NCBI RefSeq assembly: GCF_000425885.1
Contig: NZ_AUEH01000013.1
Span: 1-64,000, forward strand
DNA from: Schleiferilactobacillus harbinensis DSM 16991
GTDB lineage: Bacteria > Bacillota > Bacilli > Lactobacillales > Lactobacillaceae
Direction: 5' to 3'
Length of the DNA: 64,000 bases
The translations under genes were made by a program, and so were the position numbers. Below the pieces are notes generated by a model. That model was given only the letters and a program-made list of their open reading frames with translations, had not been told where the DNA came from and searched no databases. The first letter of the stretch is position 1; each line of letters opens with the position of its first letter. Below, in pieces: positions 1-8,759 of this stretch.

Positions 1-176
<176 letters not shown>

Positions 177-365
177 TTTGCGGCTCAATAAATTTACTTG
201 CTTGCGAAATTGACATTCGCAAATGTTGCCTCAGCCGAAGCTGAGTACCGATACATTTGTGGGATTGCTTATCTTCCCGAAGGAAGATATGTGATCCGTT
301 CGTCAAAACTTTGTTCAGTTTTCAAAGGCCTGCGTTGCTTTGTTGTCTCAAGCGACAACTCATAT
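177..365 (-). other. rrn leader region
   Basis: This is the transcribed spacer between the rrn promoters and the 16S 5' end on the minus strand. It holds the motif CTTTGAAAACTGAACAAAG (about 306-329), a leader element typical of Firmicutes rRNA operons and thought to take part in processing or antitermination. Reading frames here are not protein-like and are not annotated. Confidence 0.7.
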
Positions 366-394
366 AATATATCATGGCGAGCAGCTCATGTCAA
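366..394 (-). promoter_or_regulatory. rrn promoter proximal to 16S (P2)
   Basis: On the minus strand TTGACA (389-394) and TATATT (366-371) are separated by exactly 17 bp. This is a near-consensus sigma-A promoter. It would start transcription near position 358, giving a leader of about 180 nt before 16S. Confidence 0.85.
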
Positions 395-465
395 CATCTT
401 TTTTTCAATCAACATTGCGTCGCTCATATGGGTTGTCGCTGTCTTGGAAAATGACAACGAAAAAT

Positions 466-494
466 ATCATACCAGCTGAACCATACAGCGTCAA
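466..494 (-). promoter_or_regulatory. rrn promoter distal to 16S (P1)
   Basis: On the minus strand TTGACG (489-494) and TATGAT (466-471) are separated by 17 bp. It lies about 100 bp upstream of P2, the tandem arrangement usual for rRNA operons in Bacilli. Confidence 0.8.
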
Positions 495-608
495 CTGTTT
501 TTCGAAAAAAGTTGAAAAAAGGCGCCCAGAAGTGAGCACATTAATTGACCAGCAGCCCCCGCGAAGCCTATAGTGCGGGTATTCAACGAGTTGAAAGGGG
601 AAATGATT

Positions 609-965
609 ATGGCGATGCTTGATGTTAAAAATTCCATCGATCGGCTGCAATGGACGGTCGATCATCACTTTCTGCACATTCAGGCGCAACACGATTTCAT
701 GCGGGCATGGGCGGTGCAATTCGAATTAGCCTACACAGATTTTCGAGTAATCCAAATGGCGCTGCAAATGAGTGGCCCGGAAAATCATGCGCTGCTGGCA
801 AAGCTGGCAAAGAACTACGAAGCGATCTTCCAATACGAGTACGAATTCGCAGCCAACGGCTTGGCGGGATTCAATGCCAAGTATGGCGACCAAATCGATC
901 AATACAAGACATTGGTCACTGAGTTTGACGGAATCATCAAAGAAGTCCAAGCCTTGCAGGCTTAA
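609..965 (+). CDS. Hypothetical small protein
   Basis: A protein of about 118 residues that I do not recognise. It looks soluble and mostly helical, with many Gln, Ala and aromatic residues, no signal peptide and no membrane segment. A strong ribosome binding site (GAAAGGGG, 593-600) lies 8 nt before the ATG at 609, so I prefer this start to the ATG at 603 (spacing 2) or the upstream GTG at 573. It is transcribed away from the rrn promoters and is followed at once by a strong intrinsic terminator, so it is probably a monocistronic gene. No function can be assigned from sequence alone. Confidence 0.75.
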   Translation: MAMLDVKNSIDRLQWTVDHHFLHIQAQHDFMRAWAVQFELAYTDFRVIQMALQMSGPENHALLAKLAKNYEAIFQYEYEFAANGLAGFNAKYGDQIDQYKTLVTEFDGIIKEVQALQA

Positions 966-969
966 ACCG

Positions 970-1009
970 AAAACGGCTGTCTCCCAGCAACGGAAGACAG
1001 CCGTTTTTT
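970..1009 (+). terminator. Intrinsic terminator
   Basis: A 12 bp perfect stem (AAAACGGCTGTC paired with GACAGCCGTTTT) followed by a T run. It lies between the convergent small gene ending at 965 and the ABC-F gene ending at 1016, and could work in both directions. Confidence 0.9.
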
Positions 1010-1015
1010 GATCCC

Positions 1016-2560
1016 TTATTTTCTCAACGACGCAATATCCAACACCTTGTCCACCCAAGAATCATCATAGAAGCCCTCTTCATGGGTAACCAGAATGACC
1101 CCGCCGGAGAATGCCTGAATGGCGGTGCGCAGAGCGTCCTTAGTGGCCTCGTCCAGGTGGTTCGTCGGTTCATCCAGCAGGAGAAGATTGCTGGGCGTCA
1201 GCAGCAGCTTGGCCAATTTGACCTTCGATTGTTCGCCGCCGCTGAGCTCGTGAATGGGGCTCATCGCCTGCTGGGCAGTCAGGCCAGTCCGGGCCAATGC
1301 CTGGCGCAGTGTCCGGGGCTGGGCTTTAGTAAAAATGCCCTGAAGGTATTGCAAAGGTGACGCCAGCGGTGCCTGCCAGTGCAGTTCCTGATCATAATAG
1401 CCAGGAATCATGGTCGACGACTTATCGACTTCACCGCCCAGGGCCGGCAGCTCGCCAAGAATCGTCCGCAGCAGGGTCGTCTTCCCGACCCCATTGAAGC
1501 CGGCGAAGACCACGACTTCGCCGCGGCCAACAGAGAAATTCAACGGTTCTTTCAATAACGGCTGGTCGTACCCGATCAGCAGATCGCTGACCGTGACCAA
1601 AATCTCGCTGGCAGTATCCACATAGGGAAAATCCAGCACCGGCCGTTTAGTGTTGCCTGGCGGAGTGAGCCGGTCAACGTGGGCCAGCTGTTTCTCCCGG
1701 GATCGGGCGCTCTTGGAGCGTGATCCGGCCTTGTACTTGCGGATATAGGCCTCTGCCTTGTTGATCTTCTCCTGCTGCTTATTGAACTCCCGCATATAGC
1801 TCTCATGAGCCAGGTCCCGCAACTTCAAGGCTTGCTTCAGGTTGCCGGTATATCGCGTAATTTTGCCGAATTCAACATCACAAATTACATTTGTCACTTG
1901 ATCTAAGAAATCATAGTCATGGGAAACCACAATATAGGCCCCGTTAAAGGCCTGCAGGAAGTTGATCAGCCAATCGATATGGTCCTTGTCTAAGAAGTTG
2001 GTCGGTTCGTCCAAGAGCAGGACATCCGGCTGACTTAGCAGCAGCTTGGCCAAAATCAGCTTCGAGCGCTGACCGCCGGACAGCTTGGTGACGTCCCGAT
2101 CCGCGCCTAATTCAGCCAGTCCTAGTCCAGTGGCTACTTGATCCACCCGGGTATCGATGTTATAGAAATCCGCGGCTTCCAGTTCCTCTTGGATCGTCCC
2201 CGCTTTGGCCAACACATCTGCATCGCCATTACTGGCATAGTCCGTATAATAATCGTTCATCCGTTTTTCATCAGCATACAGATCAGCGAAGGCAGAGTGC
2301 AAAAAACCATTGATAGTCACGCCGGGGCTTAGCTTGGCATACTGGTCTAAATAGCCGTAACGAACCCGTTTTTGCCAGTCCACCCGGCCTTCATCCGGGA
2401 TGAGCTGACCGGTAATAATATGAATCAGGGTACTTTTACCCACCCCGTTTTGCCCAATGATACCCATCCGATCATGGGGGTTGAGCACCAGCTCAGCATC
2501 CATATAAAGTTGTTTATCCATAAATTGATGACTGAGATGGGTGACAGACAATAGGGCCAT
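1016..2560 (-). CDS. ABC-F family ATPase
   Basis: A 514-residue protein with two ABC ATPase domains and no transmembrane segment, the hallmark of the ABC-F class that acts on ribosomes (translation factor or antibiotic target protection). Domain 1 has Walker A GQNGVGKST (about 36-44), signature LSGGQRSK and Walker B LLLDEPTN; domain 2 has GFNGVGKTT, LSGGEQSK and a second LLLDEPTN. A charged, Lys/Arg-rich linker of roughly 80 residues joins them. The ATG at 2560 follows a GGAGG site at good spacing. It sits next to the rrn operon and is convergent with the small gene to its left. Whether it is a housekeeping member (EttA/YbiT type) or a resistance member cannot be decided here. Confidence 0.93.
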   Translation of the reverse strand: MALLSVTHLSHQFMDKQLYMDAELVLNPHDRMGIIGQNGVGKSTLIHIITGQLIPDEGRVDWQKRVRYGYLDQYAKLSPGVTINGFLHSAFADLYADEKRMNDYYTDYASNGDADVLAKAGTIQEELEAADFYNIDTRVDQVATGLGLAELGADRDVTKLSGGQRSKLILAKLLLSQPDVLLLDEPTNFLDKDHIDWLINFLQAFNGAYIVVSHDYDFLDQVTNVICDVEFGKITRYTGNLKQALKLRDLAHESYMREFNKQQEKINKAEAYIRKYKAGSRSKSARSREKQLAHVDRLTPPGNTKRPVLDFPYVDTASEILVTVSDLLIGYDQPLLKEPLNFSVGRGEVVVFAGFNGVGKTTLLRTILGELPALGGEVDKSSTMIPGYYDQELHWQAPLASPLQYLQGIFTKAQPRTLRQALARTGLTAQQAMSPIHELSGGEQSKVKLAKLLLTPSNLLLLDEPTNHLDEATKDALRTAIQAFSGGVILVTHEEGFYDDSWVDKVLDIASLRK

Positions 2561-2623
2561 CGGCGGCGCCTCCTTCTTTCAGAAAATACTGCTATCCAGT
2601 ATGCCACGGAAAGAAATTGAACG

Positions 2624-3452
2624 CAAAAAAACAGGATTCAAGCCTTCTCTTACTTGAATCCTGCTAATCAGGAACAGAGGAACAACCATTGTTTGCGTTA
2701 CTCGCCAAAATGGTAATTACTTTCCACCTCGTGATACTTTATTCAGTTGTCCATCAATTGCCGACACCACCACGTTGACTATAAACCAGTCAGTTAGGTT
2801 TGGCGGTGGTGCACCGCACTCTCGCGATGCAACGATCTACGCCCTTATTGTCTCTATATGGCGGTACAATCTGCAATGATGCTTGGAACGTGTTGTTGTT
2901 CTGTGATAGAACAGACACCTCCGACAATTATTTGGATCGGTTGATGCATGGTGTTGCACTTGTTCATTTGTTGCTGTTGAAACTCGCGTACCGGAAACTC
3001 GTGTTGCGTGATGCGTTACTGTATCTGGAACCGTGTTTCTGATGCGGTGTTCCAATGTTGCTTTCCAGTGCTTGTGGGCCATTTCTTGAACGCCTGCTGC
3101 GCCCGAAGCTTTGACCACAATCCTTCTGTGACGATACAACGACCCAACGTCTTTCGACGTCTTATCTGGCTCTCACCTGGGCGGAGTGCAGTCGCACTCT
3201 CCGCCGTTAGTGCTGACCTCTGGAAAGACCACTCTGGCATTCCTAACTCGACACTTGGTGCTGGCTGGATCCGACATCGTCTCGGTCAGACCCAAGACGC
3301 GGAGTCTTACCGGCATTTCCGGGATGCTCCAGTTGGTACGTGGACCATGATTCTTGCTACGATGATGCATGTTGCTTGATTCTTGATCCGATGTTGCCAA
3401 TTGTTGCTGTGCTGCTTGAGAAGTTCTGAGGTTGTTCCCTCTTCCGTTCCAC
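2624..3452 (-). ncRNA. Large structured non-coding RNA (~830 nt), GOLLD/ROOL-like candidate
   Basis: This interval has no plausible protein gene but is a complete transcription unit on the minus strand. A sigma-A promoter (3459-3487) would start it near 3452, and an intrinsic terminator ends it at about 2624. The first and last segments pair: 3430-3450 (5' side) is complementary to 2671-2687 (3' side) in blocks of 8, 4 and 5 bp with small bulges, so the ends are held in one closing helix directly before the terminator. Inside are many local hairpins: a GAAA-tetraloop stem (3147-3160), a 9 bp bulged stem (3181-3204), TGTTCT/AGAACA extended by GTGT/ACAC (about 2893-2920), GCGGTG/CACCGC (about 2800-2815), and TTGTGG/CCACAA closing a larger arm (about 3072-3120). 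A/C-rich linkers such as AAGCAACA are frequent. Known families of this size in Lactobacillales are GOLLD (about 800 nt) and ROOL (about 600 nt). The family name is inferred from size, complexity and host; the transcription unit itself is seen directly. Confidence 0.8.
2625..2663 (-). terminator. Terminator of the large ncRNA
   Basis: An 11 bp perfect stem (CAGGATTCAAG with CTTGAATCCTG, 10 nt loop) is followed on the minus strand by seven T residues (2625-2631). It separates the ncRNA unit from the ABC-F gene downstream. Confidence 0.92.
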
Positions 3453-3458
3453 AACTAT

Positions 3459-3487
3459 AATATAGCATGTACTGGAACCGGTTGCAA
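3459..3487 (-). promoter_or_regulatory. Promoter of the large ncRNA
   Basis: TTGCAA (3482-3487) and TATATT (3459-3464) are spaced by 17 bp on the minus strand. The predicted start at about 3452 is the base of the helix that closes the RNA, so promoter and structure agree. Confidence 0.8.
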
Positions 3488-3513
3488 CCCTTGCCCACAA
3501 ATAATGTAAGCCT

Positions 3514-3894
3514 TTACTTTTTCTTAATATTTGGCCGGGGATTTTCAGCCGCCCAGGTTTGGAGCTTCTTCTCGATAAGGCCCCAGCGCCGCTTCGGCAC
3601 GATCAGAGATAGATCGCCATGATAAATGGGAAAATCAGTACTCCGTTCCCCGGTGATCCGTGCCAAATCATCACTGGTCAACCGATATTCCTGGACAATG
3701 GCTTTGATGTTGGCCCGCTGCCGCAAATGATAGTATTCCGCATAAGCCACCGCGCCGCCGCCCAAAATACCGCCGATTACGGCGACCCAGAGGGGATAGT
3801 GACCGATTCGGGACAGCAGGATGGCAAAAGCCACGAAGCCAGCAATGAAGGCCATCAGAGCCATGATAATGGTGGAAATCATATTCTTGCGCAC
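3514..3894 (-). CDS. Hypothetical membrane protein, two N-terminal TM segments
   Basis: A 126-residue protein with two hydrophobic segments near the N-terminus (about residues 5-27 and 34-50) and a basic, soluble C-terminal half that ends in KKK. It starts with GTG after an AGGAG site. I do not recognise a family. It is transcribed in the same direction as the downstream ncRNA and the upstream permease, but the ncRNA has its own promoter right after this stop codon. The predicted topology is a small anchored cytoplasmic domain; no function is proposed. Confidence 0.75.
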   Translation of the reverse strand: MRKNMISTIIMALMAFIAGFVAFAILLSRIGHYPLWVAVIGGILGGGAVAYAEYYHLRQRANIKAIVQEYRLTSDDLARITGERSTDFPIYHGDLSLIVPKRRWGLIEKKLQTWAAENPRPNIKKK

Positions 3895-3964
3895 GCCGAA
3901 ATTCAGCTCCTCTACGTTTCGATAGCCCTACTTTACAGCAATCTCAATGTTGGAGCAAAGCCGG

Positions 3965-5407
3965 TTACAGCTTCTCGGCAATCTCGTGGCGCCGGGCAAT
4001 GATCGGCAACAACAGGCCTAAAGCCAGCAAGCCAATGGGGGTAATGATGTTCAGCCCCAGTTGGAACCACCAGCCGGTAACATCATGGACAAAACCGGCC
4101 TTGGGGATCATCCCGAGAATACAACCGAACGCAGTGAAGAGGAAGCACCACAGACCAACGATAAAGCCCACTGTCTTGCTCTTCGTAAAGGTATAGTCGG
4201 AATGGAATTTCTTCAGTTGGCGGCTGAGCATCATGTAGGCCAAGAAAACAAAGAGATAACGAATCGGCATGACGATGGCGTTCAGGTTCAGCAGCCAGCC
4301 ATACAAATCATTCATCCCCTTGATACCGAAGGCGGGCAGAACAATGATGATCCCGACTAAAATTGCCGTCATCACATAGCCGTTGATGTAAACGCCATGC
4401 TTGTTCTTCTTGCTCAATGCTTGGGGAACAAAATGCGGATCGGCATCCGCCAGCAGCATCCGCAGCGGCGCATCAATGGATACGGCTAATGCCGCCATGG
4501 AAGCCATGGCGTTAGTCACCGCATAGACCCACATAAACAGATTGCCGACATGGTAAAAATCACCCAACCGCTGGAACGCCATGTAGGCACCGTTGGCATA
4601 CAAGTCGGCAGGTAAATGATGGGCGTCAAAAATCATACCCATGGCAAAAGAGCCTAATACAGCAGAAATAGCGACCATAATGGCCAGGGCAATCATCCCT
4701 TTAGGGAACTCCTTGGCCGGATCATGGGTTTTATTGACGTAGGGCGAAATCTTTTCCGCCCCGCCCACAGCGAAGATCAGCATTCCGATGGTGGTCAAAT
4801 AATTCAAGTCAAACTTCGGAATATAGCTGGAAAGCTGATCCATATGGGCCGTCGCGATGGTGGAACCGGTCATCATCGGTGCGGACACGCCCAACAAAAT
4901 GAAGAGAATCGACAAGATGAACATGGCCGACCCGGCAATACTGCCCAACCGGTTCAGCGTCGTGATCCCCCGGGACGACATCCACATGAAGAAGAGGAAG
5001 AGGACCAAACACAGCAGCTGGACCATCATCCCTTTGTTGGAGTTAACGAAACTGCCGTTGCTTTGGAAAAGCCACGAAAAGGCAATCAAAATAGCTTGGG
5101 GCTTTTGCGCTAAATACGGTACGTGGACGACCCAATAAGTCCAGGCCGCGAAGAAGGCCAGTTTTTTTCCGGACAATTTCTCAATCCAGGAGGTCACCCC
5201 GCCCCCTTCAGCGGGGAAGGTCGCCCCCAGCTGACCGACCATTAAGGTGTAGGGGACAAAGTACAAGATCATGATCAAAATCCAGGAAACGATGACCGTC
5301 AATCCTTGGTTATAGAAGTTGTTGACGACGTTCCCGAGGCCCCAGACGGCCACGAATGCTAAGAGCGCAATGTTATACCAGCGCAATTGTTTCTGTTCTG
5401 CTGCCAC
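3965..5407 (-). CDS. APC-superfamily amino acid permease
   Basis: A 480-residue integral membrane protein with about 12 hydrophobic segments and the look of an amino acid/polyamine/organocation transporter. The first helix carries the AVWGLGNVVNN type of unwound segment, and a conserved FPAEGGG motif follows helix 2. It resembles the YjeM or glutamate/GABA-antiporter branch, but the substrate is unknown. The reading frame extends to a GTG at 5440, but that codon has no ribosome binding site and the GTG at 5407 follows a GCGGGA site, so I place the start there. A hairpin with a TATAAT inside its loop lies just upstream. Confidence 0.88.
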   Translation of the reverse strand: MAAEQKQLRWYNIALLAFVAVWGLGNVVNNFYNQGLTVIVSWILIMILYFVPYTLMVGQLGATFPAEGGGVTSWIEKLSGKKLAFFAAWTYWVVHVPYLAQKPQAILIAFSWLFQSNGSFVNSNKGMMVQLLCLVLFLFFMWMSSRGITTLNRLGSIAGSAMFILSILFILLGVSAPMMTGSTIATAHMDQLSSYIPKFDLNYLTTIGMLIFAVGGAEKISPYVNKTHDPAKEFPKGMIALAIMVAISAVLGSFAMGMIFDAHHLPADLYANGAYMAFQRLGDFYHVGNLFMWVYAVTNAMASMAALAVSIDAPLRMLLADADPHFVPQALSKKNKHGVYINGYVMTAILVGIIIVLPAFGIKGMNDLYGWLLNLNAIVMPIRYLFVFLAYMMLSRQLKKFHSDYTFTKSKTVGFIVGLWCFLFTAFGCILGMIPKAGFVHDVTGWWFQLGLNIITPIGLLALGLLLPIIARRHEIAEKL

Positions 5408-5443
5408 AAATATTCCCGCTTTCTTGTGATTTTTGAGCACGAT

Positions 5444-5489
5444 AAAAAGACAGAAACCAATTATAGTGGAAATAACAGGTTTCTGTCTT
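5444..5489 (-). terminator. Perfect 12 bp inverted repeat with T tract upstream of permease
   Basis: AAGACAGAAACC (5447-5458) is perfectly inverted at 5478-5489 and is followed on the minus strand by a T run. It most likely terminates the LCP gene upstream. Its 19 nt loop contains TATAAT (about 5461-5466 on the minus strand), a possible -10 for the permease, so the terminator and the next promoter may overlap. Confidence 0.7.
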
Positions 5490-5569
5490 GTGAACAGTGT
5501 AAGTATTCAGTGAGTGGAAAAGGGGTGTTCCCGTGAAAGCGGTATGAGAATTGGCCTAGACCAGAGCCA

Positions 5570-6619
5570 TCAAGGAATGTAGTACTCCCCGCCCACCTGG
5601 AAGTTCGGGTTCTGGGCATTCAAGCGGATGTTCTCATTATTCAGTGTCTCTTTTTCTAAACCCAGGGCGGTCCGGATATTGTCCGACACCTTCTGCAATT
5701 CTGCACTGGTGGGTACTTGATAGGCACCGTCGCCAATCCAGGCATCCTGACCTTGCAGCGTGGCACTGACCATATTCTTCGCCGTATCGCGGTAATTGCT
5801 GAAAATACTCATCATATCATCAGTAGTCAGGTTAGTACGCATGTTGCTGGACACTGAATCCAGCAATGTCTGCAACCGGGTCAACGTCCCGATTGAAAGA
5901 GCATTCTTGACGATCGACTTAATGACCTGCTGCTGCCGTTTTTGCCGACCATAGTCGCCGGTGGTATCTTCATGCCGCATTCGGGCGTAAGCCAAGGCCA
6001 TTGACCCGTTTAAATGTTGTTCGCCCTTTGGAAAATGCTGACCGCCCGTATATGACGACGTGAAAGCAAACGGATTATCCACGTCCACCCCGCCGACCGC
6101 GTCGACAATTTTCTCCAAACCGCCCATATTAATTGTTAAATAGTAATCAATTGGGACATTGACGAGTTTAGACACGCTGTTGATCGCCATTTTTTCGCCG
6201 CCATAGTTATACGCTGCATTGATCTTTTCAATATCCTGCTGCGGCCGACCGACGATCTCTGCAACGGTATCCCGGGGAATACTGGTCATCGTGACTTTAT
6301 TTTGGTCGGGATTCACGGTGGCGATAATAATGGTATCCGAATTCGCATCGCCCTGGTTGGTCGACCCCTGATCGATTCGGCCCTCAGCCCCCGTGTCGAC
6401 GCCCAACAGCAGGATCGAGAATGGTTTCTTATCCTGAATCGTCGTCGAGACCTTTTTATCATCAATGGGGTTATACGTCTTATCAATGGCGCTCTTCGTC
6501 TGATAGAACACCCGCGCGGCGTAGGCGCCGCCAGCGGCGAGGACAATGAAGAGAAACAGAAAGAAAATCTTGAAGCCCCGATGACGCACTGGGGGCCGTT
6601 TACGACTGCGTGAATCCAC
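5570..6619 (-). CDS. LytR-CpsA-Psr (LCP) family protein
   Basis: A 349-residue protein of the LCP family, enzymes that transfer wall teichoic acid or other glycopolymers from lipid carriers to peptidoglycan. It has a short basic cytoplasmic tail, one N-terminal membrane anchor (about residues 17-37) and an extracellular LCP domain. That domain begins at FSILLLGVDTG and contains the conserved SDTIIIATVNP, SIPRDT, INAAYNYGG, and YARMRHEDTTGDYGRQKRQQ motifs, with the Arg and Asp residues that bind the pyrophosphate. The start is GTG at 6619 after GAGG. It is transcribed alone and probably ended by the hairpin at 5444-5489. Which glycopolymer it attaches cannot be told. Confidence 0.93.
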   Translation of the reverse strand: MDSRSRKRPPVRHRGFKIFFLFLFIVLAAGGAYAARVFYQTKSAIDKTYNPIDDKKVSTTIQDKKPFSILLLGVDTGAEGRIDQGSTNQGDANSDTIIIATVNPDQNKVTMTSIPRDTVAEIVGRPQQDIEKINAAYNYGGEKMAINSVSKLVNVPIDYYLTINMGGLEKIVDAVGGVDVDNPFAFTSSYTGGQHFPKGEQHLNGSMALAYARMRHEDTTGDYGRQKRQQQVIKSIVKNALSIGTLTRLQTLLDSVSSNMRTNLTTDDMMSIFSNYRDTAKNMVSATLQGQDAWIGDGAYQVPTSAELQKVSDNIRTALGLEKETLNNENIRLNAQNPNFQVGGEYYIP

Positions 6620-6799
6620 GATGTAACCTCGATTCCAGTAAAATTCTGGTATTTATCATACTATAACGCCAGCTAAATGCAAAAGCGATAGCGCTGGCTT
6701 TAGCAGGTCTTAAAGAAACAGAATACACTATAGCATACACGTGCGTCCCGGGATATGAACAGGTATACTAGGCATATCTTAATCTTTGGAGGGATCAAT

Positions 6800-8605
6800 G
6801 TGAGTACAATCACCAAACAACCCACCCGGGACCAAGTACCTGAGGACTTAACCTGGGATTTGACCAAGGTTTTCGCCACCGATGCAGAGTGGGAAAAGAC
6901 CTTTGCCCAAGTGAAAACGGCGGCAGCTGATCTGACGCAGTACGTCGGCACGCTGGGCCAAAGCGGGGCAGCACTGCTCAAGGGTATCCAGGCCATTCTG
7001 AGTGTCTACCGGACTTTTGAAAAAGTCTACGTCTACGCCAGCATGCGCAGTGATCAGGACACCGGCAATGCCCATTACCAGAGCTACGATGCCCAAGCCT
7101 CGGCGCTAGCCGCTCAGGTGTCCGCCGCAACAGCCTTCATGGAACCGGAAATCCTGGCCATCCCAGAGGCCAAGCTAGAGCAATTCTTCATCGATACCCC
7201 CCAACTGGCTGATTATCGCCACTTCATTGAAGTGATCACGGTCAAACGGGCCCACGTGCTGCCCGCCGACCAAGAGGCGCTGCTGGCGGCTGCGGAGGAT
7301 GTCTTTTCTTCCTCTGCCCAGACTTTCAACGTCCTGAGCAACTCCGATCTGAAGCTGCCCATGGTCAAAGATGAGGACGGCAATGACGTTCAGTTGACCA
7401 ACGGCGTCTACAGCACCTTGCTGCAATCACCTAATCGGGACGTGCGCAAAGGCGTCTTCCAGGGCCTGTATGCCGCGTATGGCCAATATCAGCACACGTT
7501 TGCCAGCACGTTGGCCGGCCAGATCAAGGCCGATAACTATACCGCCCAAGTCCGCCACTACAGCAGCGCCCGGGAAGCAGCCATGGCCCGCAACCATATT
7601 CCGGCCAGTGTGTATGACACCTTGATCGAACAAGTCAACGCCCACCTGCCCCTGCTCCACCGCTATGTGGCACTGCGCAAGCGGCTGCTGAAGCTCGACA
7701 CCGTACACATGTATGACATGTATACTCCGATCACCGGCACGCCCCAGCTCAGCTACACCTTTGCCGAAGCCAAGCAGGAAGCCCGCCGCGCCTTGAGTGT
7801 GTTGGGAGAGGACTACTTGAGCCATGTCGACGAGATTTTCAACAATCGCTACATTGACGTGGTCGAAAATAAAGGCAAGCGCTCCGGGGCCTATTCCGGC
7901 GGGGCCTACGACACGCCGCCTTATGAACTGCTCAATTGGCAGGACGATCTGGAGAACCTGTACACCCTGGTCCACGAAACTGGCCACAGTGTTCATTCCT
8001 GGTATACGCGGCACAACCAGCCTTATCAGTACGGTGATTATCCAATCTTCGTCGCAGAAATTGCCTCCACTACAAACGAAAACATTCTGACGGATTACTT
8101 ATTAAAGACACAAAAGGATCCCGCCGTTCAAGCCTATGTCCTGAACCACTATTTGGACGGCTTCAAGGGCACCGTCTTCCGCCAGACCCAGTTTGCAGAA
8201 TTCGAGCACCATATCCACGAATCCCAGCAGCAGGGCACGCCGCTGACTGCCGACAGTATGAGTCAGTTCTACGGCGACCTGAATGCCCGCTACTACGGCC
8301 CTGAGACCGCCAAGGATCCCGAAATTGCCTTGGAGTGGAGCCGAATCCCCCACTTCTACTACAATTACTACGTCTATCAATATTCAACCGGCTTCGCGGC
8401 GGCATCCACTCTGGCCGCCAAGATCACCAGCGGCGCTGATGGCGCGGTGGATCGCTACATCAACAACTTCTTGAAGAGCGGTTCCTCCCGCTATGCCATC
8501 GACACGATGCAAAGCGCCGGCGTTGATATGACCCAGGCCGACTACCTGGAGAACGCCTTCCGCGTCTTCGCTGACCGGCTGGATGCTTTGGAGAAATTAG
8601 TCTAA
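6800..8605 (+). CDS. pepF: Oligoendopeptidase F
   Basis: A 601-residue cytoplasmic zinc metallopeptidase of family M3 that cleaves medium-sized peptides and supports nitrogen supply and protein turnover. The zinc-binding HETGH motif is near residue 393, followed by the downstream glutamate region (FVAEIASTTNE). The length matches PepF (about 600 residues). I place the start at the GTG at 6800 because a GGAGGG site lies 7-8 nt before it; the ATG at 6755 would add 15 residues without a ribosome binding site. A strong terminator follows, so the gene is probably monocistronic. Confidence 0.96.
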   Translation: MSTITKQPTRDQVPEDLTWDLTKVFATDAEWEKTFAQVKTAAADLTQYVGTLGQSGAALLKGIQAILSVYRTFEKVYVYASMRSDQDTGNAHYQSYDAQASALAAQVSAATAFMEPEILAIPEAKLEQFFIDTPQLADYRHFIEVITVKRAHVLPADQEALLAAAEDVFSSSAQTFNVLSNSDLKLPMVKDEDGNDVQLTNGVYSTLLQSPNRDVRKGVFQGLYAAYGQYQHTFASTLAGQIKADNYTAQVRHYSSAREAAMARNHIPASVYDTLIEQVNAHLPLLHRYVALRKRLLKLDTVHMYDMYTPITGTPQLSYTFAEAKQEARRALSVLGEDYLSHVDEIFNNRYIDVVENKGKRSGAYSGGAYDTPPYELLNWQDDLENLYTLVHETGHSVHSWYTRHNQPYQYGDYPIFVAEIASTTNENILTDYLLKTQKDPAVQAYVLNHYLDGFKGTVFRQTQFAEFEHHIHESQQQGTPLTADSMSQFYGDLNARYYGPETAKDPEIALEWSRIPHFYYNYYVYQYSTGFAAASTLAAKITSGADGAVDRYINNFLKSGSSRYAIDTMQSAGVDMTQADYLENAFRVFADRLDALEKLV

Positions 8606-8634
8606 CATTCGTTATTTTTGAACAGATAGAAAAG

Positions 8635-8683
8635 CGCTGATCCCTCGAATGATGAAAAATCATCACAGGAATCAGCGTTTTTT
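8635..8683 (+). terminator. Intrinsic terminator after pepF
   Basis: CGCTGAT pairs with ATCAGCG around an inner GATG/CATC stem, followed by TTTTTT. Confidence 0.85.
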
Positions 8684-8759
8684 GCGTGCTTATTGAGATA
8701 TCACTGGCCCGGGGGATTCCGTACAATGGAATAAAGAACATGATGAGGAGGCGTCCCCG

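Noticed and set aside
2800-3498. Several open frames of 60-120 codons on both strands in the 2.6-3.5 kb region
   Set aside because: They overlap one another in all frames, lack ribosome binding sites, have unnatural composition, and coincide with the structured RNA unit.
6680-6700. Possible cre site upstream of pepF and the LCP gene (CGATAGCGCTGGCT)
   Set aside because: Two mismatches at fixed positions and no supporting promoter arrangement.
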